From Rhodanobacteraceae bacterium (GTDB lineage: Bacteria > Pseudomonadota > Gammaproteobacteria > Xanthomonadales > Rhodanobacteraceae), in assembly GCA_004299555.1 (NCBI GenBank), contig SCQU01000006.1, forward strand, positions 1-64,000: a stretch of 64,000 nt of DNA, given 5' to 3'. The notes beneath the pieces were generated by a model. That model had not been told where the DNA came from. It made no database searches and was given only the letters and a program-made list of their open reading frames with translations. Of this stretch, positions 17,062 through 27,668 are shown one piece after another (the stretch's first letter is position 1; each line of letters opens with the position of its first letter). The position numbers and the translations under genes are program-made.

Positions 17062-19695
17062 TTATTTGACGCGTTGCGCGAGCCAACCCGCCACACCGCG
17101 CAGCGCAGCATCCAGCGCGGGCGAGTCGATGCCGCCGCCTTGCGCCAGGTCCGGCCGCCCACCGCCCTTGCCGCCAATCTGCTGCGCAACGTGCGCAACT
17201 ACTTCGCCCGCCTTGACTTTGCCAAGTGCCGCGCCATGCACCCCGCCCACCAGGGATGCCTTGCCATCGCGGCCTGCTGCCAACAGCACCACGCAGTCAC
17301 CCAGTTTCTGCTTCAGGCCATCCACGGCCTCACGCAAGGCCTTGGGCTCCATCGCATCGAGGCGTGCGGCCACCAGCTTGATGCCCGCCACATCTTCTGC
17401 GTGGCTGGCCAGATCACCGCTCGCCGAACTGGCGGCTTTCGCCTGCAGCACCCCCAGGTCATGTTCGAGCCGTTTCTGCTGCTCCAGCAGGTGGCGCAAC
17501 TTGTCGGCCGCATCGCCGGTGGAAGACGCCAGCAACCCGGCGATTTGGTCCAGCTGACGTTCCTCGGCCGCGACATGCGCGATCGCGACCGCACCGGTCA
17601 ACGCCTCGATACGGCGCACGCCGGCGGCGACGCCGGATTCGGACACGATCTTGAACAGGCCAATGTCGCCCGTGCGCGCAACGTGGGTGCCGCCACACAG
17701 CTCGGTCGAAAAATCCCCCATGCTCACGACCCGCACCTCGGCGCCGTACTTCTCGCCAAACAGCGCCATCGCACCGGTGGCGATGGCATCGTCATACGCC
17801 ATGCGGCGCGTTTGCGCCGCATCGTTGTGGCGAATCTGTTGATTGACCCGATCCTCGACCCGCCGCAACTCGGCCGCCGTCAGCGGCTGGAAATGCGAGA
17901 AGTCGAAGCGCAACCGGTCGGGCGCGACCAGCGAGCCTTTCTGCGCGACATGCTCGCCCAGCGCCTCGCGCAGCGCCGCATGCAGCAAATGCGTCGCCGA
18001 GTGGTTCAGCACCGTGGCCTGCCGGCGGGCAGCGTCCACGTGCGCCGCCACCTGATCTCCCACCCGCAGGGGCGCATGGCCTTTCCACTGGCCGACGTGG
18101 CCGACGAATTGACCCGCGAATTTCTGCGTGTCACCCACGCTGAAATCACCCCCGGCGTGCGCCAGCATGCCGACATCACCGACCTGACCACCCGATTCGG
18201 CGTAAAACGGCGTGCGATCCAGAATGATCGCGCCGGTTTCGCCGGGTGCCAGGGCATCCACCGTACGTCCATCGCGCACCAGCGCGAGAACCCTGCACGC
18301 GGGCGAATCCAGTGTGTCGTAACCGAGAAATTGCGTTGGCGGCAGCCGGCTCGCGACGTCCGCCGGCAGTTGGGTCTTGCTTTCGAACCGGCTGGCCGAG
18401 CGTGCACGCCCGCGCTGTGCGTCCATCGCGCGCTCAAAGCCGGCCATGTCCACGCTCATGCCGCGCTCACGCGCCATGTCAGCCGTAAGGTCGACCGGGA
18501 AGCCGTAGGTGTCGTACAGGCGAAACGCGTCGGCGCCGGGAATGGTCTGGCCAGACCGTGCGGCCACTTCGTCGAACACCTTCATCCCGTGCTCGAGCGT
18601 CTCGCCAAAACGCTGCTCTTCGGCACGCAGCGCGTCCTCGACGAAAGTCCGCCTGGCCGCCAGCTCCGGATAGGCCACGCCCATTTCTGCGACCAGCGGC
18701 GCCACCATTTTCCAGAAAAATTCACCGTGCACCCCCAGCATCCAGCCGTGCCGGAGCGCACGCCGGATGATCCGGCGCAACACATACCCGCGGCCTTCAT
18801 TGGACGGCAACACGCCATCCACGATCAGGAACGCACAGGCCCGAATGTGGTCGGCGATCACGCGCAATGACTTGTGCGCGTAATCCTTGCAACCCGTGAG
18901 CCGCTGCGCGGCCGCGATCAAGTGCTGGAACAGGTCGATTTCATAGTTCGAATGCACCCCCTGCAGCACCGCCGCCAGGCGCTCCAGGCCCATGCCGGTG
19001 TCCACGCACGGCGCAGGCAGCGGCGTGAGCGTGCCGTCGCCTGCACGGTCGAACTGCATGAACACCAGGTTCCAGATTTCGATGTAGCGGTCACCGTCCT
19101 CGTCCTTTGAACCCGGCGGACCGCCCTGAACGTCCGCACCGTGATCAAAGAAAATTTCCGTGCATGGCCCGCAGGGGCCGGTATCGGCCATCTGCCAGAA
19201 ATTGTCCGACGCATACGGTGCGCCCTTGTTGTCACCGATCCGGACGATGCGCTCGGCCGGAACGCCCACCGCATCGTGCCAGATGGCATACGCCTCATCG
19301 TCGGTGTGGTAGACCGTCACCCACAATTTGTCGGCCGGCAGCTTGAATTGGACTGTCAGCAACTCCCACGCCCACTGGATGGCTTCCCGCTTGAAGTAAT
19401 CCCCGAACGACCAGTTGCCCAGCATTTCAAAAAAAGTATGGTGCCGCGCGGTGTAGCCAACCGCGTCCAGGTCGTTGTGCTTGCCACCGGCGCGCAGGCA
19501 ACGTTGCACGTCGGCCGCGCGCTGGTACGCGAGTCTTTCGCTGCCGAGGAAAACATTCTTGAACTGCACCATCCCCGAATTGGTGAACAGCAACGTTGGA
19601 TCGTTGGCGGGAACCAGGGGTGCGGAAGGCACGATGGTGTGCCCGCGGGTCTTGAAAAATTCAAGGAAACGTGCGCGAATCTCTGCGGTTTTCAT
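17062..19695 (-). CDS. alaS: alanyl-tRNA synthetase
   Basis: Class II synthetase that charges and proofreads tRNA-Ala, 877 residues. The catalytic domain begins [14 protein letters not shown] with [12 protein letters not shown]; the editing domain has [11 protein letters not shown] and [13 protein letters not shown] (zinc site); the C-terminal oligomerisation C-Ala domain ends after a Gly-rich [15 protein letters not shown]. It lies downstream of recX and upstream of csrA, the common gammaproteobacterial order. The 77-base gap from recX leaves room for a promoter. Confidence 0.97.
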   Translation of the reverse strand: MKTAEIRARFLEFFKTRGHTIVPSAPLVPANDPTLLFTNSGMVQFKNVFLGSERLAYQRAADVQRCLRAGGKHNDLDAVGYTARHHTFFEMLGNWSFGDYFKREAIQWAWELLTVQFKLPADKLWVTVYHTDDEAYAIWHDAVGVPAERIVRIGDNKGAPYASDNFWQMADTGPCGPCTEIFFDHGADVQGGPPGSKDEDGDRYIEIWNLVFMQFDRAGDGTLTPLPAPCVDTGMGLERLAAVLQGVHSNYEIDLFQHLIAAAQRLTGCKDYAHKSLRVIADHIRACAFLIVDGVLPSNEGRGYVLRRIIRRALRHGWMLGVHGEFFWKMVAPLVAEMGVAYPELAARRTFVEDALRAEEQRFGETLEHGMKVFDEVAARSGQTIPGADAFRLYDTYGFPVDLTADMARERGMSVDMAGFERAMDAQRGRARSASRFESKTQLPADVASRLPPTQFLGYDTLDSPACRVLALVRDGRTVDALAPGETGAIILDRTPFYAESGGQVGDVGMLAHAGGDFSVGDTQKFAGQFVGHVGQWKGHAPLRVGDQVAAHVDAARRQATVLNHSATHLLHAALREALGEHVAQKGSLVAPDRLRFDFSHFQPLTAAELRRVEDRVNQQIRHNDAAQTRRMAYDDAIATGAMALFGEKYGAEVRVVSMGDFSTELCGGTHVARTGDIGLFKIVSESGVAAGVRRIEALTGAVAIAHVAAEERQLDQIAGLLASSTGDAADKLRHLLEQQKRLEHDLGVLQAKAASSASGDLASHAEDVAGIKLVAARLDAMEPKALREAVDGLKQKLGDCVVLLAAGRDGKASLVGGVHGAALGKVKAGEVVAHVAQQIGGKGGGRPDLAQGGGIDSPALDAALRGVAGWLAQRVK

Positions 19696-19772
19696 GCGGT
19701 TGCGCCGGCAAACTCGGGTAATTTGGAGACCGAGTCATGCGCCCTGCCCGCCTGCCGAATGACTGCAGGACG

Positions 19773-20261
19773 TCAAACGCTGGGGCCGCCAACCTCGGAA
19801 TGGGTGACAATTCTAACGGTTTCGGCGGCAAATCCGCGCCGCAGCAGGAAAGCGGCACGCTTCCCGCGTTCCGCGTAGTCAACCGCGCGCCGCGCGCCGA
19901 ACTTCTTGCGCAGCTGTGCCAATGCGAGCTCGGCCCAGTCAACCCCGGCCGCATCGAGCAACTCGCGAACCGCCGCGTCCGTCAGCGCGTGCGTCTTGAG
20001 CTCGGCGCGGATCCGGGTTGGCCCATATCCTTGTGCCACCCGCGTACGCACCAGCATTTCGCCGAACCGCCGGTCGTCCTGGTAACCGTGGTCATGCAAT
20101 GCGTCGATGGCCGCCTGCGACTCGGCTGCAGCGCAACCCGCGCGCTCAAGCCGCGTGTGCAACTCGCGTTGGGAATACTCGCGCCGCGCCAGCATCGCCA
20201 GCGCGCGGTCGTATGCGGTGCGCGTATCCGCGCCGTCCCCGGAGTTGCGTCTGCGCGCCAT
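19773..20261 (-). CDS. recX: RecA regulator RecX
   Basis: A 162-residue helical-repeat protein that modulates RecA filaments. Tandem three-helix units are visible: AYDRALAMLARREYSQREL near the N-terminus, then GYQDDRRFGEMLVRTRVAQGYGPTRI split over residues 58-83, and a third unit with LRKKFGARRA. The length is normal. It follows recA by 46 bases on the same strand and is probably co-transcribed by read-through. Confidence 0.93.
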   Translation of the reverse strand: MARRRNSGDGADTRTAYDRALAMLARREYSQRELHTRLERAGCAAAESQAAIDALHDHGYQDDRRFGEMLVRTRVAQGYGPTRIRAELKTHALTDAAVRELLDAAGVDWAELALAQLRKKFGARRAVDYAERGKRAAFLLRRGFAAETVRIVTHSEVGGPSV

Positions 20262-20307
20262 TCAACCCATCACCCGAGCGGGCGCTGCGCCAACCGCGCG
20301 CACACGT

Positions 20308-21339
20308 TCAGGCCTCGAGGTCCTCGGTTGCCACCGCGTCCGGCTTGGGCGCGGTATCCAGCAGCCTGGCGCGCAGGGCCTCGTCCAGCTGTTTGGCCGC
20401 CGCCGGGTTGTCCTTGAAATACTGGCGCGCGTTTTCCTTGCCCTGCCCGATCCGCTCGCCGTTGTAGCTGTACCAGGCTCCGGATTTTTCGACCAGGTCA
20501 TTGGCCACCCCCAGCTCAATCAGCTCACCTTCATAGGAAGTGCCTTCGCCGTAGAGGATCTCAAACTCGGCCTTGCGGAACGGCGGCGCGACCTTGTTCT
20601 TGACCACCTTCACGCGTGTTTCCGAGCCGATCACCTCGTCGCCTTTCTTGACCGCACCGATCCGCCGGATGTCGAGCCGCACCGACGCGTAGAACTTCAG
20701 CGCATTGCCACCGGTGGTGGTTTCGGGGTTGCCGAACATCACGCCAATCTTCATGCGAATCTGGTTGATGAAGATGACCAGCGTGTTGGAACGCTTGATG
20801 TTAGCGGTAAGTTTGCGCAGCGCCTGGCTCATCAGCCGGGCGTGCAGGCCGACGTGCGAATCGCCCATCTCGCCTTCGATTTCAGCCTTTGGCGTCAACG
20901 CCGCAACCGAGTCCACCACGACCACGTCGACTGCGTTGGAACGCACCAGCATGTCGCAGATTTCCAGGGCCTGCTCGCCGGTGTCGGGCTGCGACACCAG
21001 CATGTCATCGACATTGACGCCCAGCTTGGCGGCATAGGTCGGATCGAGCGCGTGCTCGGCATCGATGAACGCCGCGGTGCCACCGGTCTTTTGGCAGTTG
21101 GCAATCACCTGCAGGGTGAGCGTGGTCTTGCCCGAAGACTCCGGGCCGTAGATCTCGACCACGCGGCCACGCGGCAAACCGCCGACCCCCAGCGCGACGT
21201 CGAGGCCGAGCGATCCGGTCGACACCACGTCCATGACTTCGGCCACACGATCACCCATGCGCATCACCGCGCCCTTGCCGAACTGCTTTTCGATCTGGCC
21301 GAGTGCGGAAGCCAGTGCGCGGCGCTTGTTGTCATCCAT
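20308..21339 (-). CDS. recA: recombinase RecA
   Basis: ATP-dependent DNA strand-exchange protein and SOS co-protease, 343 residues. Walker A GPESSGKT is at residues 65-72. Other conserved blocks are [11 protein letters not shown] and [22 protein letters not shown]. The acidic C-terminal tail is short (EDLEA). GAGG lies 8 bases before the ATG. No obvious LexA box of the CTGT-N8-ACAG type was seen in the 129 bases upstream, so SOS control may use another motif. Confidence 0.99.
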   Translation of the reverse strand: MDDNKRRALASALGQIEKQFGKGAVMRMGDRVAEVMDVVSTGSLGLDVALGVGGLPRGRVVEIYGPESSGKTTLTLQVIANCQKTGGTAAFIDAEHALDPTYAAKLGVNVDDMLVSQPDTGEQALEICDMLVRSNAVDVVVVDSVAALTPKAEIEGEMGDSHVGLHARLMSQALRKLTANIKRSNTLVIFINQIRMKIGVMFGNPETTTGGNALKFYASVRLDIRRIGAVKKGDEVIGSETRVKVVKNKVAPPFRKAEFEILYGEGTSYEGELIELGVANDLVEKSGAWYSYNGERIGQGKENARQYFKDNPAAAKQLDEALRARLLDTAPKPDAVATEDLEA

Positions 21340-21468
21340 TGCGGAACCCTCGAATGGTTGTGCTGAGGCAAATTGTCATGGATGCGGTTCTCAACGTTCG
21401 AGACCGCCACCATGCCCACCCGGTCATTATTCCATACCGCCCGGGCACGGACAGCGGCGTACGCCGCA

Positions 21469-21978
21469 TCATGTTGTCAGGCTTTTCCGTACGCCGGCCA
21501 GGGCCGCGGCCACGGTGTGCCTGCGCACGGCGTCGCGGTCGCCATCAAAATGGAACACCTCGGTGCGGGCGTCGATCCCGCGCCGCTGCCACGCGATCCA
21601 CACCGTGCCGACCGGCTTGTCCGGCGTGCCCCCGGCCGGCCCGGCGATGCCGGTCACCGCCACCGCGACACTCGCGCCAAAGCGTTCCAGCACGCCGGCC
21701 GCCATTTCCAGTGCGGTTGCGCGGCTGACCGCGCCGTACCGGTCCAGGGTCCGCTGCGCCACGCCCAGCACAGCCCGCTTGGCCGCGTTGCTGTAGGTGA
21801 CCGCACCACCGTCGAACCACGCAGAGCTGCCCGCGACGTCCGTGCACGCCTTGGCAATCCAGCCGCCCGTACACGACTCGGCGGTCGCCAGCATCTCGCC
21901 GCGCGCCCGCAGGAGCTCCGACAGATTGACGACACAGGCCCGCAGCGACCCATCGGTCGGTACTTCTATCCTATCCAT
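21469..21978 (-). CDS. pncC: nicotinamide-nucleotide amidohydrolase PncC
   Basis: A 169-residue CinA C-terminal-domain enzyme that deamidates NMN to nicotinate mononucleotide in the pyridine nucleotide cycle. The conserved ATAESCTGG (residues 31-39), AKRAVLGV and [19 protein letters not shown] motifs are present. The N-terminal molybdopterin-like domain of full CinA is absent. It precedes recA on the same strand, a frequent arrangement, and is divergent from mutS with a gap of about 43 bases. Confidence 0.95.
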   Translation of the reverse strand: MDRIEVPTDGSLRACVVNLSELLRARGEMLATAESCTGGWIAKACTDVAGSSAWFDGGAVTYSNAAKRAVLGVAQRTLDRYGAVSRATALEMAAGVLERFGASVAVAVTGIAGPAGGTPDKPVGTVWIAWQRRGIDARTEVFHFDGDRDAVRRHTVAAALAGVRKSLTT

Positions 21979-22021
21979 GCGACACTTCCCGTTTGCCAGC
22001 TTGTCTTTCTACATCGCCCCG

Positions 22022-24628
22022 ATGACCGCGCCAAGCGCTGCAACACCGCAATCAGCCGACCTCGCCCAGCACACGCCGCTGATGCGGCAATACCTTGCGA
22101 CCAAAGCCGCGTACCCCGACACGCTGCTGTTGTTCCGGATGGGTGATTTCTACGAGCTGTTCTACGAGGACGCGCGCAAGGCCGCACGCTTGCTGGACAT
22201 TACGCTGACCCAGCGCGGCGCGTCGGCCGGCGCGCCGATCCCGATGGCGGGGGTGCCCTACCACGCGGTCGAGTCCTACCTCGCCAGGCTGGTCCGCGCC
22301 GGCGAGTCAGCGGCTATCTGCGAGCAAATCGGCGACCCGGACGGCAAGGGCCCGATGGAACGCAAGGTCGTCCGGGTGGTGACCCCGGGCACGCTCACCG
22401 ACGAAGCCCTGTTGCAGGAACGCCGCGACAACCTGCTGCTGGCGATCGCCGCGGGCGCGCACGGCTACGGGCTGGCATGGGTGGACCTTGCCGGCGGGCG
22501 GTTTCTGTTGTCCGAGGTCGCCAATGCCGATGCCCTGGCCGCCGAGCTGGCGCGGCTCGCGCCCGCGGAAACCCTGGTCAGCGAAGAAACCGCCTGGCCG
22601 GCCGCCGTCACCGCGCTGGGTGGCCTGCGCAGGCGCCCGCCGTGGCACTTCGACCCTACCAGTGCGCAGCGCGAGCTGACGCGTTTTTTTGGCACGCGTG
22701 ACCTTGGCGGGTTTGGCGCCGGCCGGGTGCCGCTGGCCGTGGGTGCCGCCGGCTGCCTCCTGCAATACCTCGAGGAAACCCAGAAAGCCGCGCTGCCGCA
22801 CCTCACCAGCCTTGCGGTTGAAAGCGCGGAGGAAACGGTGGCAATGGACGCCGCCACCCGCCGCAACCTGGAGCTGGACACGCACCCTTCGGGCGACGGC
22901 CGCTTCACCTTGCTCGGCGTCCTCGATTCGACCGTCACGCCCATGGGCGCGCGCACGCTCCGGCGTTGGCTGCAACGGCCGCTGCGCGACCACGCGGTGC
23001 TGGGTCTGCGCCAGCAAGCGCTGGCCGCGCTGCTCGAGTCGGGCACGCTGGCGGCGCTGCGCGACCAGCTGCACGCCATTGGCGACCTCGAACGCATCCT
23101 GGCGCGTGTTGCGCTGCGTTCAGCGCGGCCGCGCGATCTTGCCACCCTGCGCGATGGCCTGGCGGCGGCACCATCCCTGCGCACAACGCTGGCAACGGTC
23201 GAATCACCCTTGCTGCACGAGCTGGTGGAACGGCTGGGTGAGCATGGCGACAGCGTACGGCAGTTGCAGGCCGCGATCGTCGAACGGCCACCCGCACTGC
23301 TGCGCGATGGCGGCGCGATTGCCGATGGCTACGACGCCGAACTCGACGAGCTGCGGCAACTGGCCACGCACGCCGACCAGTTCCTGGTGGAACTGGAAAC
23401 GCGTGAACGCGCCGCCACCGGCATCGCGACCCTCAAGGTCGGCTACAACCGCGTGCACGGCTACTACATCGAATTCGGCAAGGCCCAGGCCGCCAAGGCT
23501 CCGGCGCACTACACGCGGCGCCAGACCACCAAGAACGCCGAACGCTACATCACCGACGAGCTGAAGGCATTCGAGACCAGGGTGCTGTCGGCGCGCGAGC
23601 GCTCGCTGATGCGCGAACGCGCCCTGTATGAGGACCTCCTCGACGGACTGACGGCAAAACTTGCGGTGCTCAAGCCGGCGGCGGAGGCGATCGCAGAGCT
23701 GGATGTGCTGGCTGCCCTCGCCGCACGCGCCGAGGCGCTCAATTGGGCACGCCCCGAGCTGGTGGACACGCACGTGATTGAAATTGAACGCGGCCGCCAC
23801 CCGGTCATCGAACAGGTACGCGCCGAACCCTTCGAACCCAACGACCTTGCCCTCGACGACACGCGCCGGATGCTGGTGATCACCGGGCCCAACATGGGCG
23901 GCAAGTCGACCTACATGCGGCAAAACGCGCTGATCGTGCTGCTGGCGCACATCGGCAGCTTTGTGCCGGCTGCAGCCGCGCGCATCGGACCGATCGACCG
24001 CATCTTTACCCGCATCGGCGCCGGCGACGACCTGGCGCACGGTCAATCGACCTTCATGGTCGAGATGAGCGAGACCGCCAATATCCTGCACAACGCGACC
24101 GCGCAGTCGCTGGTGTTGATGGACGAAGTCGGGCGCGGCACGTCCACGTACGACGGCTTGGCCCTCGCGCGCGCGGCGGCGGTGCACCTGGCCGCCCACA
24201 ACCGCGCCTTCACGCTGTTTGCCACCCACTACTTTGAACTGACCGCCCTGGCCGCCGAGTACGACGGCATCGCCAACGTCCACCTGGATGCGGTTGAATA
24301 TCGCGACCCGAAGCAGGGCGAGCAACTGGTGTTCATGCACGCGGTCAAGGATGGGCCGGCCAATCGCAGCTATGGCCTGCAAGTGGCGGCGCTTGCGGGC
24401 CTGCCAAAGCCGGTCATCGCGCAAGCCCGGCAGATTCTCGCCGAACTGGAACGCGGGCAGGCCCAGCCGGCCGCTGGACGCAAACCGCAGGCTGACCTGT
24501 TTGCAGCGCCCGCAGCCGACCCGCGCGCCCAAGCGCTGATCGACATGCTGCGCAGCCTCGATCCTGACGCGATGACGCCGCGCGAGGCCCTCGAAGCGCT
24601 CTACCGGTTGCGCGCGCAGCTGTCCTGA
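22022..24628 (+). CDS. mutS: DNA mismatch repair protein MutS
   Basis: Mismatch-recognition ATPase, 868 residues. The mismatch-wedge motif GDFYELF places the intercalating Phe at about F43. Walker [10 protein letters not shown] is at 622-630 and DEVGRGTST follows. The C-terminal part after residue 800 ([10 protein letters not shown]) is the short tetramerisation region. I chose ATG 22022 because known homologues begin shortly before the LMRQYLATK segment; ATG 21977, touching the pncC start, is also possible. It diverges from pncC. Confidence 0.97.
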   Translation: MTAPSAATPQSADLAQHTPLMRQYLATKAAYPDTLLLFRMGDFYELFYEDARKAARLLDITLTQRGASAGAPIPMAGVPYHAVESYLARLVRAGESAAICEQIGDPDGKGPMERKVVRVVTPGTLTDEALLQERRDNLLLAIAAGAHGYGLAWVDLAGGRFLLSEVANADALAAELARLAPAETLVSEETAWPAAVTALGGLRRRPPWHFDPTSAQRELTRFFGTRDLGGFGAGRVPLAVGAAGCLLQYLEETQKAALPHLTSLAVESAEETVAMDAATRRNLELDTHPSGDGRFTLLGVLDSTVTPMGARTLRRWLQRPLRDHAVLGLRQQALAALLESGTLAALRDQLHAIGDLERILARVALRSARPRDLATLRDGLAAAPSLRTTLATVESPLLHELVERLGEHGDSVRQLQAAIVERPPALLRDGGAIADGYDAELDELRQLATHADQFLVELETRERAATGIATLKVGYNRVHGYYIEFGKAQAAKAPAHYTRRQTTKNAERYITDELKAFETRVLSARERSLMRERALYEDLLDGLTAKLAVLKPAAEAIAELDVLAALAARAEALNWARPELVDTHVIEIERGRHPVIEQVRAEPFEPNDLALDDTRRMLVITGPNMGGKSTYMRQNALIVLLAHIGSFVPAAAARIGPIDRIFTRIGAGDDLAHGQSTFMVEMSETANILHNATAQSLVLMDEVGRGTSTYDGLALARAAAVHLAAHNRAFTLFATHYFELTALAAEYDGIANVHLDAVEYRDPKQGEQLVFMHAVKDGPANRSYGLQVAALAGLPKPVIAQARQILAELERGQAQPAAGRKPQADLFAAPAADPRAQALIDMLRSLDPDAMTPREALEALYRLRAQLS

Positions 24629-24668
24629 AGCGCCAGTTCCGTGGCCCGCCGGCCGTTACTTCCTGCCG

Positions 24669-25655
24669 TCACTCGGCGAGGTCATCGTGCTTGGCTGGCA
24701 CGGTCGTGTCGGCAACGGTCGCCGCCGGCTCTGCAGGCTTGGCCGCGTGAACGTGCAGCGTCAGCGATGACGAGGCACTGCCAAACACGCTGCGCAGGCG
24801 ACTGCCGATCGATGGCCGCATGACCGCGCTGGTGGTCATGGTCGACCACGAATGCGCCGGTACGGCGGACGCTTCCGGCCCCGCATGCATGGGTTCGACC
24901 GGCACGGCCACCGTGACCGGTCGCGCCGCATGCGGCTCGACCGGACGCACCTGCGCCCCGGCACCCGCCGCAAGCAGGTTCGGAATGGGGTGTGGCGTTG
25001 TCGCTGCCGGCGGTACGGGTTGTGCGGCGGGAGACACACGCGCGTGCACGCCGTCCGCCGGCACCACCGCTCCTGCTGGCGCGGCCGCGGCATGGACATC
25101 ATCGGGCATGCCAACTTCCGGAATGGCGTCCCACTCCGCGGCTGTCATGCCCTCTGGAATCGTATCCACGGGCTTGGCTTCCAGTCGTGCGGGCATCCGG
25201 TTTGCCTGTACCAGCGAACGAATCGCGTGGAACACGTCCGCGCGCCCGAACGGTTTCTTGACGAAACCGTCCGCACCGAAGCGCTGCACATAGAACTGCT
25301 CGGTCGCCTGCTGGTTGCCGCTCATCATGATGATCGGCGTGGTGTGGGTTCGTGAGTCGCGCCGCAGCGAGCGCAGCACCGCAAAGCCCGAGATGCCGGG
25401 CAGCACGATGTCGAGGAAAATCAGGTCCGGAAACTGCGCCTGTGCCAACTCGACCGCGCTTTCGCCATCGGCCGCCTTCAGCACCTCGTAGCCGTCCTGC
25501 GCCAACATCTTGCCCAGCACCGCCCGAATGGTGGCCGAGTCATCGACCACCAGTACACGCGCGCCCAGTGAAGCGCGAACACGCTCGTTGCCGCGGCGAT
25601 CGCCGCCTGGCACGTTGGTGCCCACCAACCGCTTCAACAGATCAAACACCGCCAT
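24669..25655 (-). CDS. response regulator with long disordered tail
   Basis: A 328-residue protein. Residues 33-150 form a CheY-like receiver: acidic pair D38-D39, phospho-acceptor D82 in FLDIVLPG, S112 and K133/K134 (FVKKPF). The first 32 residues are a basic leader. The remaining 180 residues are rich in Ala, Pro and Val with no recognised output domain. Receiver-only proteins of this kind (PilG, PilH) act in twitching chemosensory systems; a fimX gene at 60 kb is consistent. No kinase is adjacent. The partner kinase cannot be named. Confidence 0.8.
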   Translation of the reverse strand: MAVFDLLKRLVGTNVPGGDRRGNERVRASLGARVLVVDDSATIRAVLGKMLAQDGYEVLKAADGESAVELAQAQFPDLIFLDIVLPGISGFAVLRSLRRDSRTHTTPIIMMSGNQQATEQFYVQRFGADGFVKKPFGRADVFHAIRSLVQANRMPARLEAKPVDTIPEGMTAAEWDAIPEVGMPDDVHAAAAPAGAVVPADGVHARVSPAAQPVPPAATTPHPIPNLLAAGAGAQVRPVEPHAARPVTVAVPVEPMHAGPEASAVPAHSWSTMTTSAVMRPSIGSRLRSVFGSASSSLTLHVHAAKPAEPAATVADTTVPAKHDDLAE

Positions 25656-25914
25656 GTTCTTCCCCGAGAACCGCCATCCACCGGTATTTGCCGCAACCGC
25701 AACCCGAGCCTACGGCACGCCGTTGCACGTTTCCAGCCCCGCTCTGGGCGAATACCCGCGTAACATTTGTTCACGGTTGATTCTATCACTGGCCAAGGGC
25801 AACCCCGCCAGCCGGTTCGGGCAGCCTAGTGCGCCCATGCCGTCGCCATGGCCAACCTCGCGCTGACGCCACCTGTACCATCCCGCAACCGTTCGCCGCA
25901 GCACAAGGTCGCCC

Positions 25915-27225
25915 ATGAGCGTTTCGAAACGCCAGATCGGTCTGGTCACCGCCACCGCGCTGGTGTTGGGCAACATGATCGGCTCGGGCGTGTTTCTGCT
26001 GCCCGCGACGCTTGCACCCTACGGCGGCTACAGCCTGGCCGGTTGGCTCATCAGCGCGATCGGGGCGCTGCTGCTGGCGAGCGTGTTCTACCGCCTCGCG
26101 CGCCGCGCGCCGCGTGCGGGCGGTCCCTATGCCTACAGCCGCGAAGCCTTCGGCGATTGCATCGGTTTTCTGGTGGCGTGGATGTACTGGCTGGGGCTGG
26201 TCGCCGGCAACGCGGCGCTCGCCGTTGGCGCGGCGAGCTATCTCTCGGCGCTCGCCCCTGCCGTAGGCAGCCACCCACTGTTCGGCGCGTTGGCCGCCCT
26301 CGCCACCATCTGGATATTCACGGCCATCAACATTGCGGGCGTGCGCGGCGCGGGCGTGGTGCAGGTCGTCACGACGATCCTGAAAATATTGCCGTTGCTG
26401 GCATTGGCGGTGTTCGGCTTCGTGCACTTCAATCCGCACCTGTTGACGCCGGGGCCGAGCGCCGGTTCCCCATGGCACGCCATCAGCTTCAGCGTCGCGG
26501 CGACCCTCTTCGCCTTTCTCGGCGTGGAAAGCGCCTCCATCCCGGCCAGTCATGTACGCAACCCGGAGCGCACCATTCCGCGGGCCACGCTGTTTGGCAC
26601 CGCGCTCGCCGCACTCGTGTATATCGCCTGCACCACCGCAGTGATGGGCCTGCTGCCTGCCTCCGAGCTGGCCACGTCGCAGGCGCCGTTCGCGGATGCC
26701 GGACGCCTGCTGTGGGGCGGCTGGGCGGGCTGGCTGATCGCGGGTGCGGCCGTGGTCTCGTCGGTGGGATGTCTCAACGGCTGGACGCTGATCGTCGGCC
26801 AGTTTCCGCAGGCCGTGGCCAAGGACGGATTGTTTCCGCGCCTGTTCGCGCGTGAGTCCACGCGCGGCACGCCGGCGCCAGGCCTCGTCATCGCCGCCGT
26901 GATCGCCAGCATCCTGGTGCTGACCAATTACACCCACGGCATGGTCGCGATGTTCACCTTCATGCTGCTGCTGACGACCTTGACGTACGTGATCGCCTAC
27001 CTCTTCAGTTCGATGGCCGACATCGTTCTTGCCTACCGCAGCGACACCGCGGCGCCGTGGCACCACCTGGCCATGGCGTGCGGCGCATTCGCGTTTTCTC
27101 TGTGGGCCGCGATCGGCGCCGGTCAGGACACGGTGTACTGGACGTTCATGCTGTTGATCGTCGGCATTCCACTGTACGTGTGGCAAACCCGTCACACCCA
27201 AGCCAGCGCCACAACGCGACGCTAA
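25915..27225 (+). CDS. APC-superfamily amino acid permease or antiporter
   Basis: Inner-membrane transporter of 436 residues with about 12 helices. The first helix holds GNMIGSGVFLLPA, the substrate-binding GSG motif of the APC family; helix 6 contains FAFLGVESASIP. The overall pattern (AFGDCIGFLVAWMYW after helix 2) is closest to the AdiC/CadB-like arginine or lysine antiporter branch. Substrate is not certain and no decarboxylase is adjacent. Its stop overlaps the 3' end of the convergent hslR by 4 bases. Confidence 0.85.
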   Translation: MSVSKRQIGLVTATALVLGNMIGSGVFLLPATLAPYGGYSLAGWLISAIGALLLASVFYRLARRAPRAGGPYAYSREAFGDCIGFLVAWMYWLGLVAGNAALAVGAASYLSALAPAVGSHPLFGALAALATIWIFTAINIAGVRGAGVVQVVTTILKILPLLALAVFGFVHFNPHLLTPGPSAGSPWHAISFSVAATLFAFLGVESASIPASHVRNPERTIPRATLFGTALAALVYIACTTAVMGLLPASELATSQAPFADAGRLLWGGWAGWLIAGAAVVSSVGCLNGWTLIVGQFPQAVAKDGLFPRLFARESTRGTPAPGLVIAAVIASILVLTNYTHGMVAMFTFMLLLTTLTYVIAYLFSSMADIVLAYRSDTAAPWHHLAMACGAFAFSLWAAIGAGQDTVYWTFMLLIVGIPLYVWQTRHTQASATTRR

Positions 27226-27617
27226 AGCGCGTCGAGGTCGCCCAGCGCACGCAGCAAACGCCGGGCACGTTTGTCAGGACGCCTGACCGGCGGCAGGTAA
27301 CCGGCGCGGTCGACCCGGCGTTGTTCACGCGCGGCCGCCCGTGCAGTTGCCGACGCCGCCGATTCGCGGTACAGCGCCTGCGCCCGTGCCGCCGACCCGC
27401 GCTTGGCCGCGAGGGCGGTGACCTCGACCTGAAACACCTCCTCACCGCGCGTAATGCGCAACGCGTCGCCGACGCGCACCAGCTGCGCGGGCTTCAGCGT
27501 TGCGTCGCTGCGCACCACTCGTCCACGTTCGATCGCTTGTTTGGCCAGCGCGCGGGTTTTGAAAAAACGCGCGGCCCACAGCCAGGCGTCGATGCGAACG
27601 GCGGCAGATTCATTCAT
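27222..27617 (-). CDS. hslR: ribosome-associated heat shock protein Hsp15
   Basis: S4-domain RNA-binding protein of 131 residues that in E. coli recycles stalled 50S subunits carrying nascent chains. The S4 domain starts at RIDAWLWAARFFKTRALAKQ and continues through GRVVRSDATLKPAQ. The C-terminal tail is rich in Arg and Ala (RRPDKRARR). GGAGG lies 8 bases before ATG 27617. It follows htpG on the same strand, 51 bases away, so heat-shock co-expression is likely. Confidence 0.9.
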   Translation of the reverse strand: MNESAAVRIDAWLWAARFFKTRALAKQAIERGRVVRSDATLKPAQLVRVGDALRITRGEEVFQVEVTALAAKRGSAARAQALYRESAASATARAAAREQRRVDRAGYLPPVRRPDKRARRLLRALGDLDAL

Positions 27618-27634
27618 CGCGCGAACCTCCGGCG

Positions 27635-27661
27635 TTGCCCTCTCCCGGAGGGAAAGGGCAA
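27635..27661 (-). repeat. hairpin repeat between htpG and hslR
   Basis: TTGCCCTCTCCC-GGA-GGGAAAGGGCAA forms a 12-bp stem with loop of 3. In minus-strand RNA the single mismatch becomes a G-U pair. It belongs to the same CCCTCTCCC family as the blocks at 47225-47346. No T run follows, so it may protect htpG mRNA 3' ends or attenuate hslR rather than terminate. Confidence 0.65.
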
Positions 27662-27668
27662 TCACGAT

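Noticed and set aside
21340..21468. SOS (LexA) box upstream of recA
   Set aside because: No CTGT-N8-ACAG or GAAC-N4-GTTC palindrome was found; the partial GAACGTTGAGAAC match is too weak.
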